From Icerya purchasi (taxonomy: Eukaryota > Arthropoda > Insecta > Hemiptera > Monophlebidae), in NCBI GenBank assembly GCA_039619475.1, contig CM077115.1, positions 153,177,774 to 153,241,773 on the forward strand: DNA of 64,000 bases, written 5' to 3'. The notes beneath the pieces were generated by a model. It saw only the letters and a program-made list of their open reading frames with translations, searched no databases and had not been told where the DNA came from. Position numbers and translations under genes: made by a program. Numbering within the stretch: the stretch's first letter is position 1; each line of letters begins with the position of its first letter. Below, one piece after another: positions 35,573 to 44,339 of the stretch.

Positions 35573-35846
35573 AGTGAAGAGGCTAACATTTCGAATGATT
35601 GTTGCAAATAGGAATGAATTATTCGAATAAAAACTGAAACTATCCGAACACAAACGAATGAAGTATTCGTTAAACATTGACTAGATTCTTCCGAGAGAAA
35701 TAGCATTTCGAATGATTGTTGTGAATACGAATGAATTATTCGAATGAAATAACATTTCGAATGCAACCACGGAACCATTAAATGCATTCAAAGTCATCGA
35801 ACAATAAAATAATTCGAATGAATCATTTCGAAGCTGCCCATCACTA
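35573..35846. mobile_element. Truncated hAT-type MITE
   Basis: The right end CATCACTA followed by ATTAGAAC matches the MITE at 50,698-51,135. The left end is missing: at about 35,585 the sequence jumps from GAGAGTGAAGAGGCTA straight into the interior ACATTTCGAATGATTG. About 730 bases present in element III are deleted here, with a two-base overlap at the junction. Confidence 0.75.
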
Positions 35847-36121
35847 ATTAGAACCCATATGATTTTACAATAAAAAAAGTGTTTATACTCATTATTGAAG
35901 CTGAATATAGATAATATTTACATTTAAAGGAAAAAGAAAAAGTTATTTTTATTATTCCATTCACATGCGAAAAAAATTATGAAATGTAAAATATATATAT
36001 AATTCATGTAATATATTTACAAACGATTAACAAGAATAAAAGAAAATTAATTTAAAAAATAAATAAATATCACAAAAAATTTAAAGATGGAAAATTTACA
36101 AGATTATGATTCGTACAATGC

Positions 36122-36952
36122 TCACAAATTGGCTCCTTTGATCGGGTTATGTTGGAATTCGAACAAACTTGCATGGTTGCATTGCGGACAATCTTTGATT
36201 AAGGTGGGATGTACTGCACTGAGTGGAAAAGAATCTGGAATATCATAGCTATGATGTTTAAAACACGGTAAGAAGCGTTTGATACGTCGATCATTCTTCA
36301 GTGCTACAGGTAATTTATTGTAAAAATCGCAAATTTTTTGAGGGCATACATTAATTAATATCTCTGCAGTAATATTTTGCATCAAGTCGCACGTAGAATA
36401 TTTTACTAATGATAATATAGGTCTAACATTTACATCGTACCATTTCATCATCACATATACATTCTGCAGTGAACACCTATGTATGTTTTTATCCGTGTGT
36501 GTATCACATTTTACAACTCTTGATATTCCTTTATACATATTATTTAATTTCCTTAAATTGGGTATACCGAATTCTTTTTCTAAATTAATAATCTTGAATC
36601 TTGAAAGTGATGTTTCAAATAGTTTTATCCATATAGTGGTAATTTTTTCATTTCCTTTAATGTAAATATTCAATGGTTCCAAATCTTCCAACACATTTTC
36701 TATATCACCAGCAATAGATTCGTAATTGTAATCTCCTGCATTCCACGGAATTGAATGACAGTTTTGAATTATCCTCATGTTTTCTTGTTTTTTATTATTG
36801 GATAATACATCCCATTCGAATGGAGGCTTGTAAATTCTATGAAATTGAATTTCACCATCGATACTTATTATTGAAAGTTCCTTAATGATGTACGTATCAT
36901 TATCATATTTAAAACATTGAATATCGATAATTACCTCACGTGCTATTATCAT
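36122..36952 (-). CDS. 276-aa protein, paralogue of the 332-aa protein (element I)
   Basis: Complete ORF on the minus strand, ATG at 36,952. It begins MIIAREVIIDIQCFKYDN and continues ELSIISIDGEIQFHRIYKPP, the same opening as residue 60 onward of the 332-aa protein. Shared later blocks are HSIPWNAGDYNYESIAGDIE, LNIYIKGNEKITTIWIKLF, VVKCDTHTDKNIHRCSLQNV, RFLPCFKHHSYDIPDS and DCPQCNHASLF. The opening D-x-Q, the IPWDxGD-like block and the IYIKG block match an uncharacterised arthropod family that I suspect adopts an exonuclease-like fold. It lacks the serine-rich N-terminus of the 332-aa protein. A leader core lies 143 bases upstream on the same strand. It is the only complete 276-aa copy in element I. 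Confidence 0.7.
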   Translation of the reverse strand: MIIAREVIIDIQCFKYDNDTYIIKELSIISIDGEIQFHRIYKPPFEWDVLSNNKKQENMRIIQNCHSIPWNAGDYNYESIAGDIENVLEDLEPLNIYIKGNEKITTIWIKLFETSLSRFKIINLEKEFGIPNLRKLNNMYKGISRVVKCDTHTDKNIHRCSLQNVYVMMKWYDVNVRPILSLVKYSTCDLMQNITAEILINVCPQKICDFYNKLPVALKNDRRIKRFLPCFKHHSYDIPDSFPLSAVHPTLIKDCPQCNHASLFEFQHNPIKGANL

Positions 36953-37094
36953 TGTTACAGTTGTTATTAAAGAGAAAAGAAAAAAAAACTAAAACTTTTA
37001 ATAGTAACTAAAATTTAAACGTGTGAAGAACACTAATTCGTGAAACTAATAACAAGCGAGCGAATACAGTTATTCAGAGAGTTGACATAATGTC

Positions 37095-37151
37095 TACCTT
37101 TGAATTAGATGCATTCGATGAAATGTTGCATCAGAAAAATGCCCTTCAAAC
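37095..37151 (-). promoter_or_regulatory. Leader core upstream of the 276-aa gene (-)
   Basis: On the minus strand: GGGCATTTTTCTGATGCAAC, then ATTTCATCGAATGCATC and AATTCAAAGGTAGAC. It is the counterpart of the module before the 332-aa and 275-aa genes. A farther upstream part with TTAAAACCGGATCTTGACCC lies at about 37,270-37,300. Confidence 0.55.
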
Positions 37152-37436
37152 GAAGAGAGTTGATTGCATGCATTGATGAATGAAGTTGTTAAGAACTTGT
37201 ACATACATATACATTTTGTTTGTGGTAGTGTATGCATGTACACATGAGATCTTACATATAAGTAAGGGTCAAGATCCGGTTTTAACAGCTGTATCAGACG
37301 ATCTTAACGTGCAGCTATGTACATGCAGGGATAGACTTTAATATAATCATTATCGATGGTAAACGAGAACATTAATTCATTTTTAAATTTTAATATATCG
37401 TCTTCCATCACTAATAAGATAACATAAAAAACTACT

Positions 37437-37969
37437 AACTTAACTGAATATATCCTTCTTCAACCAACTTTTCCTCAATCATTCGAATTTTTGGGACTGC
37501 AAATATGGTGAAATTTATTTAGGAAAAGGAAGTAAGCAAATAAAATTTCCTTACACACCCGGACTCATTCATTTACTAATGGTATCGCATATAGATGAGA
37601 ATAAATATACAAAATAATGATTTAGATCTATATAAATAAATACTTGAGTGTACTAGAGCTCATTTACGTGCTACTGGTGTATTAAAGGGTACTACACTTC
37701 CTAAATACAGAAAAATAATACGTCCGATGTTTCAGTCTAATGGTTCAAGTGTAAAAATTTACTATGATGGAGCAAAGACTAAGCATTGTGCTGATGGCGG
37801 AGTATGTCATTAAGATACACCAATCGATTATTCAGACGATCCTAATGAATTGGTTGAGTAATTATTGTTATCGCATACATCTAAAAAAGTGTGAAATGCT
37901 GGTGTAGATGATGAAATTCGAATGATTGAGGAAAAGTTGGTTGAAGAAGGATATATTCAGTTAAGTTAG
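37437..37969 (+). pseudogene. DUF8207-like fragments across a palindrome junction
   Basis: Bases 37,437-37,490 carry the inverted 3' end of a DUF8207-like pseudogene (minus strand). At about 37,490 the orientation flips: 37,491-37,969 read in the plus direction WDCKYGEIYLGKGSKQIKFP, then EYTKNDLDLYK-stop and onward to EEKLVEEGYIQLS-stop. It matches 54,645-55,125 in element III. The missing centre is about 2.5 kb relative to III. Stops inside the frame (for example TAA after DLYK) are shared with III, so the gene was already dead in their ancestor. Confidence 0.75.
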
Positions 37970-38253
37970 TAGTTTTTTATGTTATCTTATTAGTGATGGA
38001 AGACGATATATTAAAATTTAAAAATGAATTAATGTTCTCGTTTACCATCGATAATGATTATATTAAAGTCTATCCCTGCATGTACATAGCTGCATGTTAA
38101 GGTCGTCTGATACAGCTGTTAAAACCGGATCTTGACCCTTACTTATATGTAAGATCTCATGTGTACATGCATACACTACCACAAACAAAATGTATGTGTA
38201 TGTACAAGTTCTTAACAACTTCATTCATCAATGCATGCAATCAACTCTCTTCG

Positions 38254-38310
38254 TTTGAAGGGCATTTTTCTGATGCAACATTTCATCGAATGCATCTAAT
38301 TCAAAGGTAG
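38254..38310 (+). promoter_or_regulatory. Leader core upstream of truncated 276-aa gene (+)
   Basis: GGGCATTTTTCTGATGCAAC, then TTTCATCGAATGCATCTAAT and TCAAAGGTAGACATTATG. It is an inverted duplicate of the module at 37,095-37,151, 143 bases before the ATG at 38,453. Confidence 0.55.
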
Positions 38311-38452
38311 ACATTATGCCAACTCTCTGAATAACTGTATTCGCTCGCTTGTTATTAGTTTCACGAATTAGTGTTCTTCACACGTTTAAATTTTAGTTAC
38401 TATTAAAAGTTTTAGTTTTTTTTTTCTTTTCTCTTTAATAACAACTGTAACA

Positions 38453-38951
38453 ATGATAGTAGCACGTGAGGTAATTATCGATATTCAATGTTTTAAATAT
38501 GATAATGATACGTACATCATTAAGGAACTTTCAATAATAAGTATCGACGGTGAAATTCAATTTCATAGAATTTACAAGCCTCCATTCGAATGGGATGTAT
38601 TATCCAATAATAAAAAACAAGAAAACATGAGGATAATTCAAAACTGTCATTCAATTCCGTGGAATGCAGGAGATTACAATTACGAATCTATTGCTGGTGA
38701 TATAGAAAATGTGTTGGAAGATTTGGAACCATTGAATATTTACATTAAAGGAAATGAAAAAATTACCACTATATGGATAAAACTATTTGAAACATCACTT
38801 TCAAGATTCAAGATTATTAATTTAGAAAAAGAATTCGGTATACCCAATTTAAGGAAATTAAATAATATGCATAAAGGAATATCAAGAGTTGTAAAATGTG
38901 ATACACACACGGATAAAAACATACATAGGTGTTCATTGCAGAATGTATATG
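38453..38951 (+). pseudogene. 276-aa gene cut by element II
   Basis: The first 166 codons are intact and nearly identical to the other copies, ending at LQNVY. At 38,951/38,952 the frame runs into AGTAGAGGG, the terminus of element II, giving a stop at once. In the uninterrupted copies the next residues are VMMKWYDV. The rest of the gene should lie beyond the right end of element II, outside this window. Confidence 0.85.
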
Positions 38952-39166
38952 AGTAGAGGGAAAAAGCCGATTCTAACTCAAAGGATGCTGCCAGCGCCCA
39001 AAGCGCCCAAGAGTCGTCGCGAAGGTGAAATTTCACCTTAATATCTTGATTAATTCGGAAAATTAACCTAATTAATAGTATCAGAGGTCAAAAAGTAACC
39101 CAAATAGCCCGATTATTGCAGAAAATTCACCCAATTAAGGGTCCCAAGCACCCTTATGTCCCTAAT

Positions 39167-39301
39167 TAATTATGCAATCAATTTAATCGTTGAATTATTA
39201 ATTATGTGATCAATTTAATCGTTGAATTATTAATTATGCAATCAATTTAATCGTTGAATTATTAATTATGCAATCAATTTAATCGTTGAATTATTAATTA
39301 T
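39167..39301. repeat. 32-bp tandem repeat, about four units
   Basis: Units of about 32 bases with the core ATCAATTTAATCGTTGAATT repeat four times near the left end of element II. The preceding 200 bases include GAAAATTCACCCAATTAAGG, similar to the C-rich subterminal sequence of element III. Spacers are not unique, so this is not a CRISPR array. Confidence 0.85.
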
Positions 39302-39312
39302 GTGTGAATATA

Positions 39313-40123
39313 AGCTCAAAGGATGTCGTCACCGTTGATTAAAGCCTTCCAGAGCCGTTTCTGGAGCGTCTCGGACCGCGGAACTGCATTCCATTTGATT
39401 GTCGAACCCTTAATTACCGCACACACATGCAAATGTATGTGTATATACGTCTGCACACATATGTAAAAATCACCATCATCATCACTATCGCGGTAAATTC
39501 GTACGCGTGCCATCGCAAGTGACCTTGTACCTGTCAATCATTTGACCGATGCATGCCTTTACTTGTACGTAAATTACCGTTATTCAGTAGCAACTGGTTT
39601 TGGAGGATTACGCACACAATGATGTATATACGGTTACAAGCGTCCGTAACATATGTAAAATTAGTTATTATCATTATTGGATTTTGTTGTTATCAATATT
39701 ATCAGTGGTCAGTCTGCAGGAATCGCGGTAAAATACAGGTTTTCGCCGTTCCGGTATTTCTAGGAATCGCGAAGATTTTCGTTCGGTCAGTTGCGTAAAA
39801 CTTTTCTTTGTCTGATACATTATGTACGGGGGGGGGGTAAGTCTATGTATCTCACACATCGCAAAAGCGAAAATGCTTCTCTCATAGCGCTACACGTAAA
39901 TGCTAACGCAACTGTTGAAACCGGATCTTAACATTCTTATACTTTCTATTACAGTCTATGTCATATTGCAGAGCCACACCCTACATGTACACACTAACAC
40001 AAAAACACACACATACTCAAAGTCCTTGACTACTTTATCCGTATACACATATGTAATCAAATTCTTTCGACGGAACGACATTTTTTCTGACGTAACATTT
40101 CCACTGCCATACCCGATTTAAAG
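39313..40123 (+). repeat. Leader repeat, copy in element II
   Basis: Matches 28,951-29,758 of element I. In this element it runs up to the leader core of the 275-aa gene. It includes a possible hairpin around GCCGTTTCTGGAGCGTC and the words GAAACCGGATCTTAACATTC and CCCTACATGTACACACTAAC, which recur upstream of other genes in these elements. Confidence 0.8.
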
Positions 40124-40128
40124 GTAGT
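40069..40128 (+). promoter_or_regulatory. Leader core upstream of the 275-aa gene
   Basis: ACGACATTTTTTCTGACGTA, then ACATTTCCACTGCCATACCC and GATTTAAAGGTAGTC, 170 bases before the ATG. No good splice acceptor lies between it and the ATG, which argues for a transcription-start role rather than a splice donor in this gene. Confidence 0.55.
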
Positions 40129-40296
40129 CAATGAGACAGATCGTTGAATGGATTTATTCGATCGCTCAATATTAATTTCTCGTCAAACGCATACACGTTC
40201 TCTGAACAGTGTTCATCATGAGTTTTTTAAGGTTTTCAATAACTCTTTTTTAATTTTTTTCGTTTTTTTTTTATAAAATTATCCATCATAATCATC

Positions 40297-41124
40297 ATGA
40301 ATACCGATGCCATTGTCGCGAACGATTCGAAACCAGTAAATACTGCAGAATTTATTCAACATTTTTTCGAATATGGTAATGATGATGTTGCGCAGAGTGG
40401 TTTTCCAGATACACATATGCCACCACCACCACCACCACCGATAATATCACAAAACCCAGAAAATTCACAAGAGGCAGAAAATTCATCACATACTCAATTC
40501 TCACAATATTTACATTCGCCACCGTTAACGCAAATTCCGCTACCACCACCATCTGAAGATATCAGTCCGTCAAAGGTCGAACTTCCGAGAGAAATAATCA
40601 ATCGACGCGCTGTAATCTATGTAAAAGATATGAACGATACGGAAAATAAAAATAGTTTTCTGTTTGCCATTCTGGCGAAGTTTACGAAAAACCCGTTCTC
40701 GATGTGGCAATATAATTTATTACAGAATGTGTACGATTTCAATTTCATACGATTACCTGTACGCTCACTGGCAGATATTGAAACCTTTGAACGAACGAAT
40801 GGTGTATCTATTAACTTATACAAATTAATAGAAACCGATGGTGCCGAAGCTGAAATGTGTAAATATAAAATTAAAGTCGTTTATGCATTCCGCAAAAACC
40901 ATAGAATTTTAAATCGCCGTAATCATACAAATATGTTGTACTGGGGTTCGAATGGTAATTTCCAGTTTGCTTGGATTAAAAAATTTAGTCAACTTATACG
41001 AATTCAATCGCCGAATGCTAAATTCTCGTGCTGGGGATGTCTGGATTCAATGAAAGACGAATTCGAACATAACAACAATCATCGTTGCGACGCGATCAGT
41101 TGGCGTAACATGCATTTTATGTAA
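40297..41124 (+). CDS. 275-aa protein resembling the N-terminal part of Polinton polymerases
   Basis: Intact ORF from an ATG. Residues 35-90 are proline-rich (a run of seven prolines) and look disordered. Residues about 165-250 read DIETFERTNGVSINLYKLIE, then a strand-rich section ending FQFAWIKKFSQLIRIQSPN and FSCWGCLDSMKDEFEHNNN, with further His and Cys at HRC. In many Polinton-type polymerases the region before the exonuclease has the same sequence of blocks: a FExxNNISINV block, a xYCWIKNLSRL block and a CxxC...H...C zinc-binding motif. No exonuclease or palm motifs follow here. It may be a free-standing DNA- or protein-binding module of the replication machinery. A short 3' remnant of a similar gene lies behind each 332-aa gene. 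Confidence 0.65.
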   Translation: MNTDAIVANDSKPVNTAEFIQHFFEYGNDDVAQSGFPDTHMPPPPPPPIISQNPENSQEAENSSHTQFSQYLHSPPLTQIPLPPPSEDISPSKVELPREIINRRAVIYVKDMNDTENKNSFLFAILAKFTKNPFSMWQYNLLQNVYDFNFIRLPVRSLADIETFERTNGVSINLYKLIETDGAEAEMCKYKIKVVYAFRKNHRILNRRNHTNMLYWGSNGNFQFAWIKKFSQLIRIQSPNAKFSCWGCLDSMKDEFEHNNNHRCDAISWRNMHFM

Positions 41125-41300
41125 ACTATTAAAAAAATAAAGAAGTACATTTTTTTCTTTTTCACATATTTTTTTATTTTTCAAAAAACTTTTACAATGT
41201 TTTCTTTCGAAATATATAACGCATGTAAACTTTATTACAATATAATATATAATAATAAATAGTTTCATATATTTACATTTCTTATTTCATAAACTTAAAA

Positions 41301-42188
41301 TTATTTTAAAATTTTCGATTTTACTATAGTTGATAATATATTCCCAACTCCAGTCTGTATTAAAGCCTCTTGATCCTTACGTTGAATAGTTGAGTTAATA
41401 TCATGTAACTGTTCAGTTAAATTATCAGTTTTTACAGCTAATTGAACCGTATCTACGGCACGATGTACTTTTTCCCTTTTAATTTCTTCACGAACTTTAT
41501 CAATCATCTCCATAAAATGCTTTTCAATTTCTTCACATTGTTTATCAATTATTTCCTTAAAACGTTTTTCTATTTCTTCTTTTTGTTTATCCATTATTTC
41601 CTTAGTAATATATTTATCCAACAATACGGTTACTTTCCCATTTAACTCATTTATTAAACCTCCAAATATTTGAATTGTATTTTTCACATCATTTTCATGT
41701 TTTGAAACTCGCGTAGATAACGATGAAGAATCACTCGAAACCGTATTTAATTTATCCATTAGTTTTTTAATTTGTTCTTCGTACATTGAAAACTTAAATA
41801 TTGTATCATCCTTAAATTTTAACACATCTTCACTCAACATATCAATACTGATCTTATGAATCCCGATTTTCGAAATATTATCGCTAATTTTATCATCTAA
41901 ATCTTTATGCAAAAACATAATTCGAGCGTGTAATGCAACATTTTGTTCCATAACAAACGAATTCAATTGCTCAACTTTTTCGTGTATTTCATGTATTTCC
42001 GCAGCTGTGAGAGTTTTTATCTGTTTGTAAGATACAACTTCAGACTCTGAAGGTTCTCGATAGATCGTACTAACGTTTAATAATCGTTTTCCTTTAAAGT
42101 TATAATTTCCGCTAGAATCTAATTTAATCGTTGTTGGTGCTCCAGAACCACCTTCTGGCATATATTTACCACTCTTATGAAGTGGCAT
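41301..42188 (-). CDS. 295-aa coiled-coil protein, possibly fibre-like
   Basis: Intact ORF on the minus strand, ATG at 42,188. The N-terminus (MPLHKSGKYMPEGG) is followed by YNFKGKRLLNVSTIYREP and SESEVVSYKQIKTL, a pattern like the KRLxNVxxPxxxxDAVxKxYV repeats found in fibre proteins of viruses and phages. Residues about 60-270 are long heptad-like helices with repeated EEIEKRFKEIIDKQ and EEIEKHFMEMIDKV. The gene converges with the 275-aa gene and lies 75 bases downstream of the integrase stop. A trimeric surface fibre or internal scaffold is plausible; neither is demonstrated. Confidence 0.55.
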   Translation of the reverse strand: MPLHKSGKYMPEGGSGAPTTIKLDSSGNYNFKGKRLLNVSTIYREPSESEVVSYKQIKTLTAAEIHEIHEKVEQLNSFVMEQNVALHARIMFLHKDLDDKISDNISKIGIHKISIDMLSEDVLKFKDDTIFKFSMYEEQIKKLMDKLNTVSSDSSSLSTRVSKHENDVKNTIQIFGGLINELNGKVTVLLDKYITKEIMDKQKEEIEKRFKEIIDKQCEEIEKHFMEMIDKVREEIKREKVHRAVDTVQLAVKTDNLTEQLHDINSTIQRKDQEALIQTGVGNILSTIVKSKILK

Positions 42189-42263
42189 TATGTAGTCTGC
42201 TAAATATTTACTAAAACTTTATTATCGATCCAGGAATTTTCCGAACTCGGGAATCCTAACCAC

Positions 42264-43169
42264 TTAACTAATGATTTTCCACCTCGTCGTTGAATAACAC
42301 GTGTCAGGATAGGATGTTTTTTGTAATTCTTCAGCATAAAAAGTACCAACTAACAATTTACCAGTTCTATCTTTTAACGTATATGTCGTAGGGAAAGTAG
42401 AATTCACCGTATTTATAGTAAATAATTCACCGGTCCAGTTAGGAGTATAACCTTTTTCCAATAATGTTTTAACTTTACTAATACGAACTATATCACCAAT
42501 TTTAAATTTTTTCGATCCGCTCGGGGTAGAGAAGCGATCGGTTGCTTTACTACATTCCCTCGCTATATTTTCAACAACTTGTCTTTCAACATTCTTATTT
42601 ACATCGGTAGGTGCAAATTTTATTGTGCGATGTATTTTTGTATTATATTTTCGGGTAAGTTCAGATAAAACTTGTAACCAGCGTTTATTACGATTAGCGG
42701 TAAATTCTTTCCATATCCAATTCTTTATTGTTCGATTAAAACGTTCTACAATACTCGCTTTAAGCGGCGAATGAGTACTATATAAATTAATATTATATCG
42801 ATTTAAAACAGCTCGTACTTGTGGATTATAAAATTCAGTACCCTGATCTGTTTGCAAATGTTTAGGAGGTTCAATACCTCTTTCAGTTAAAATTTTTTCG
42901 AATGCTTTAGCAATTATTGGACCGCTTTTTTTCTTTATAGGTATGGTCCATGCAAATTTAGAAAATGTATTTATTACGGCTAATGTAAATTTATTCCCTC
43001 GATTGAATCGTGCGTATTGTGTCATATCGATCAAGTCAGCTTGCCATAAATCGTTCAATCCGAAAATCTGTACACATCGTGTCTGATAACGTTTTCGCGC
43101 AGGTTTATGAAGTTCATCAGCTATACCACATTGTAATGATTTCAATGCAGATGTTTGTTTTGTAGACAT
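42264..43169 (-). CDS. Retrovirus-like DDE integrase of Polinton type
   Basis: Intact 301-aa ORF, ATG at 43,169. The catalytic core has D45 in DLWQADLIDM, D108 in HLQTDQGTEF and E142 in KASIVERFNRTIK, a D-D-33-E spacing that fits the rve integrase fold. The C-terminal SH3/chromo-like part has FKIGDIVRISK and TPNWTGELFTI. The start has LHKPARKRYQTR, which normally precedes the core in Polinton integrases, but no full HHCC zinc finger, so the N-terminus may be short or the finger lost. Integrases of this type insert linear DNA with 6-bp target duplications, as seen around element III. The start is 14 bases after the stop of the DUF8207-like gene, as in a transcription unit. Confidence 0.93.
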   Translation of the reverse strand: MSTKQTSALKSLQCGIADELHKPARKRYQTRCVQIFGLNDLWQADLIDMTQYARFNRGNKFTLAVINTFSKFAWTIPIKKKSGPIIAKAFEKILTERGIEPPKHLQTDQGTEFYNPQVRAVLNRYNINLYSTHSPLKASIVERFNRTIKNWIWKEFTANRNKRWLQVLSELTRKYNTKIHRTIKFAPTDVNKNVERQVVENIARECSKATDRFSTPSGSKKFKIGDIVRISKVKTLLEKGYTPNWTGELFTINTVNSTFPTTYTLKDRTGKLLVGTFYAEELQKTSYPDTCYSTTRWKIIS

Positions 43170-43183
43170 ATTTTTTTTTTAAA

Positions 43184-44131
43184 TCAGTACGGTAGTTGAA
43201 TGTATCCTTCTTCAGCTAACTCTTCCTCGATCGCTAAAATTTCGTTGTCTACACCAGTATTACCACTTTGCTTAGATGCGTGTAGTAATTGCAATCGTTC
43301 AACTAATTCATTCGGATCATTCCAGTATTCGATACGTTGATTTCCGAGACTTACTCTAGCATTGACATTATTATATATACGTTTCCTCTTTACATTCAAA
43401 TGATTTTTGTAATAGCCTTCTCCACGGTGCTGACTAGTTCGAAACATTGGTCGAATTATATTCTTATATTTCGTAGTGGGAAGACCTTTCAATTTACCAT
43501 CGGAACGTAAATGAGCTCCCGTAAATTCCAGTAATTGTTTATATATTTCCAAATCATCGCTAGTATATTCATTCTTATCTACATTCGTCTCCAATAATAA
43601 ATGCATTAGACCCTCAGTGTACGGGAATTTCATACGACTATTCCCTTTTCCTAAATATATTTCTCCGCGATTTTTATTCCATGAAATTGTTGTTGTACCC
43701 AACATATCGGTAGGAGGATTATACTTTATTCCATAAAACAAGTCTCTAGGCATGGGATCATCTCCATCAATACGAAAAGAACCCATTTCACTTAGATTAA
43801 ATGAATCATATTTTATTTCTTCATCTACATCAGTAGTTCTATCTTTCCTGGGAGTACTATGCATCAATTTTTGTTTTACAACTGGAGAATCAGTTATTGT
43901 ATCGACATCCTTTATCTTTCTTTTCGATTTTTGTAATGCTTCACGAATCTCCGACAATGGTTTTGTAATCGGTTCAAGCACTGCGGCTGAAGTATTTGTA
44001 ATAGATTTACTCTCTGACTTTAACGAATTATATTTATTCATTATATCAGCACGTATTTTTTCCAATTTCGTTTTAAGTTGTAATTCATCATCGAAATTTC
44101 TTTTAACGCTATTCTTCGCCATCTTTTTCAT
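43184..44131 (-). CDS. DUF8207-like Polinton protein
   Basis: ORF of about 315 codons from the first ATG at 44,131 (KKMAKNSVKR follows). Residues 1-60 are charged and helical. Then come TSAAVLEPITKPLSEIREAL, a basic linker, and from about residue 125 a compact domain: DLFYGIKYNPPTDMLGTTTI, GEIYLGKGNSRMKFPYTEGL, DLEIYKQLLEFTGAH and TTKYKNIIRPMF. This block order matches the uncharacterised DUF8207 family found in arthropod and cnidarian Polinton-like elements. The C-terminus is acidic (NEILAIEEELAEEGYIQLPY). Function is unknown; a virion or DNA-handling role is a guess. Its 5' end overlaps the 3' end of the ATPase gene by 23 bases in another frame, which suggests co-expression. Confidence 0.72.
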   Translation of the reverse strand: MKKMAKNSVKRNFDDELQLKTKLEKIRADIMNKYNSLKSESKSITNTSAAVLEPITKPLSEIREALQKSKRKIKDVDTITDSPVVKQKLMHSTPRKDRTTDVDEEIKYDSFNLSEMGSFRIDGDDPMPRDLFYGIKYNPPTDMLGTTTISWNKNRGEIYLGKGNSRMKFPYTEGLMHLLLETNVDKNEYTSDDLEIYKQLLEFTGAHLRSDGKLKGLPTTKYKNIIRPMFRTSQHRGEGYYKNHLNVKRKRIYNNVNARVSLGNQRIEYWNDPNELVERLQLLHASKQSGNTGVDNEILAIEEELAEEGYIQLPY

Positions 44132-44282
44132 CTTCAATCACTATAAACTCATCGAAACCACGACGAAACCGTCCTTTATATAGTTCGCTCTCCTTATCAA
44201 TCACCAAGAAACCATGTTTATTCTTCCAACATGTTTTACAAATTTTTTTAAAAGTTTTAAACGGACACATACCATTAACATG
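44109..44282 (-). pseudogene. A32-like ATPase, 3' part left of element III
   Basis: On the minus strand from 44,282 the frame reads HV (the duplicated target CATGTT), then NGMCPFKTFKKICKTCWKNK and a charged tail ending IVIEDEKDGEE with TAG at 44,109-44,111. It continues, in the same register, the fragment that stops at the right end of element III (63,564). The last 23 bases overlap the DUF8207-like gene. Two CxxC-like cysteines are present. As it stands it has no start and cannot be expressed as an ATPase. Confidence 0.85.
44277..44282. repeat. Left 6-bp target site duplication of element III
   Basis: AACATG precedes AGTAGCTTATTTTAGGGG at the left end of element III. The same AACATG follows GCTACT at 63,564-63,569. 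Confidence 0.9.
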
Positions 44283-44339
44283 AGTAGCTTATTTTAGGGG
44301 ACTTTGGCGCATAGTTCCATTTTTCTCCACCAGAAAATG

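Larger units (their letters stand above)
28928..38951. mobile_element. Element I: older palindromic Polinton-type element, partial
   Basis: The left end AGTAGAGGG at 28,928 equals the start of element II at 38,952, and Polintons usually begin with AG. The six bases before it (GGTATT) would be the target duplication; the right copy is not in the window. Inside are a leader repeat, the 332-aa gene (+), the 276-aa gene (-), a palindrome junction near 37,490 and an opposed 276-aa copy (+) cut at 38,951 by element II. From about 29,825 to 37,490 it is colinear with the left arm of element III, with indels. About 2.5 kb of palindrome centre present in III is missing here. No integrase, polymerase or ATPase was seen. 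Confidence 0.7.

Noticed and set aside
39167..39301. 32-bp repeats as a CRISPR array
   Set aside because: Direct head-to-tail units without spacers.
43752..44183. 143-residue plus-strand frame opposite the DUF8207-like gene
   Set aside because: It is the antisense shadow of a gene with clear family blocks.
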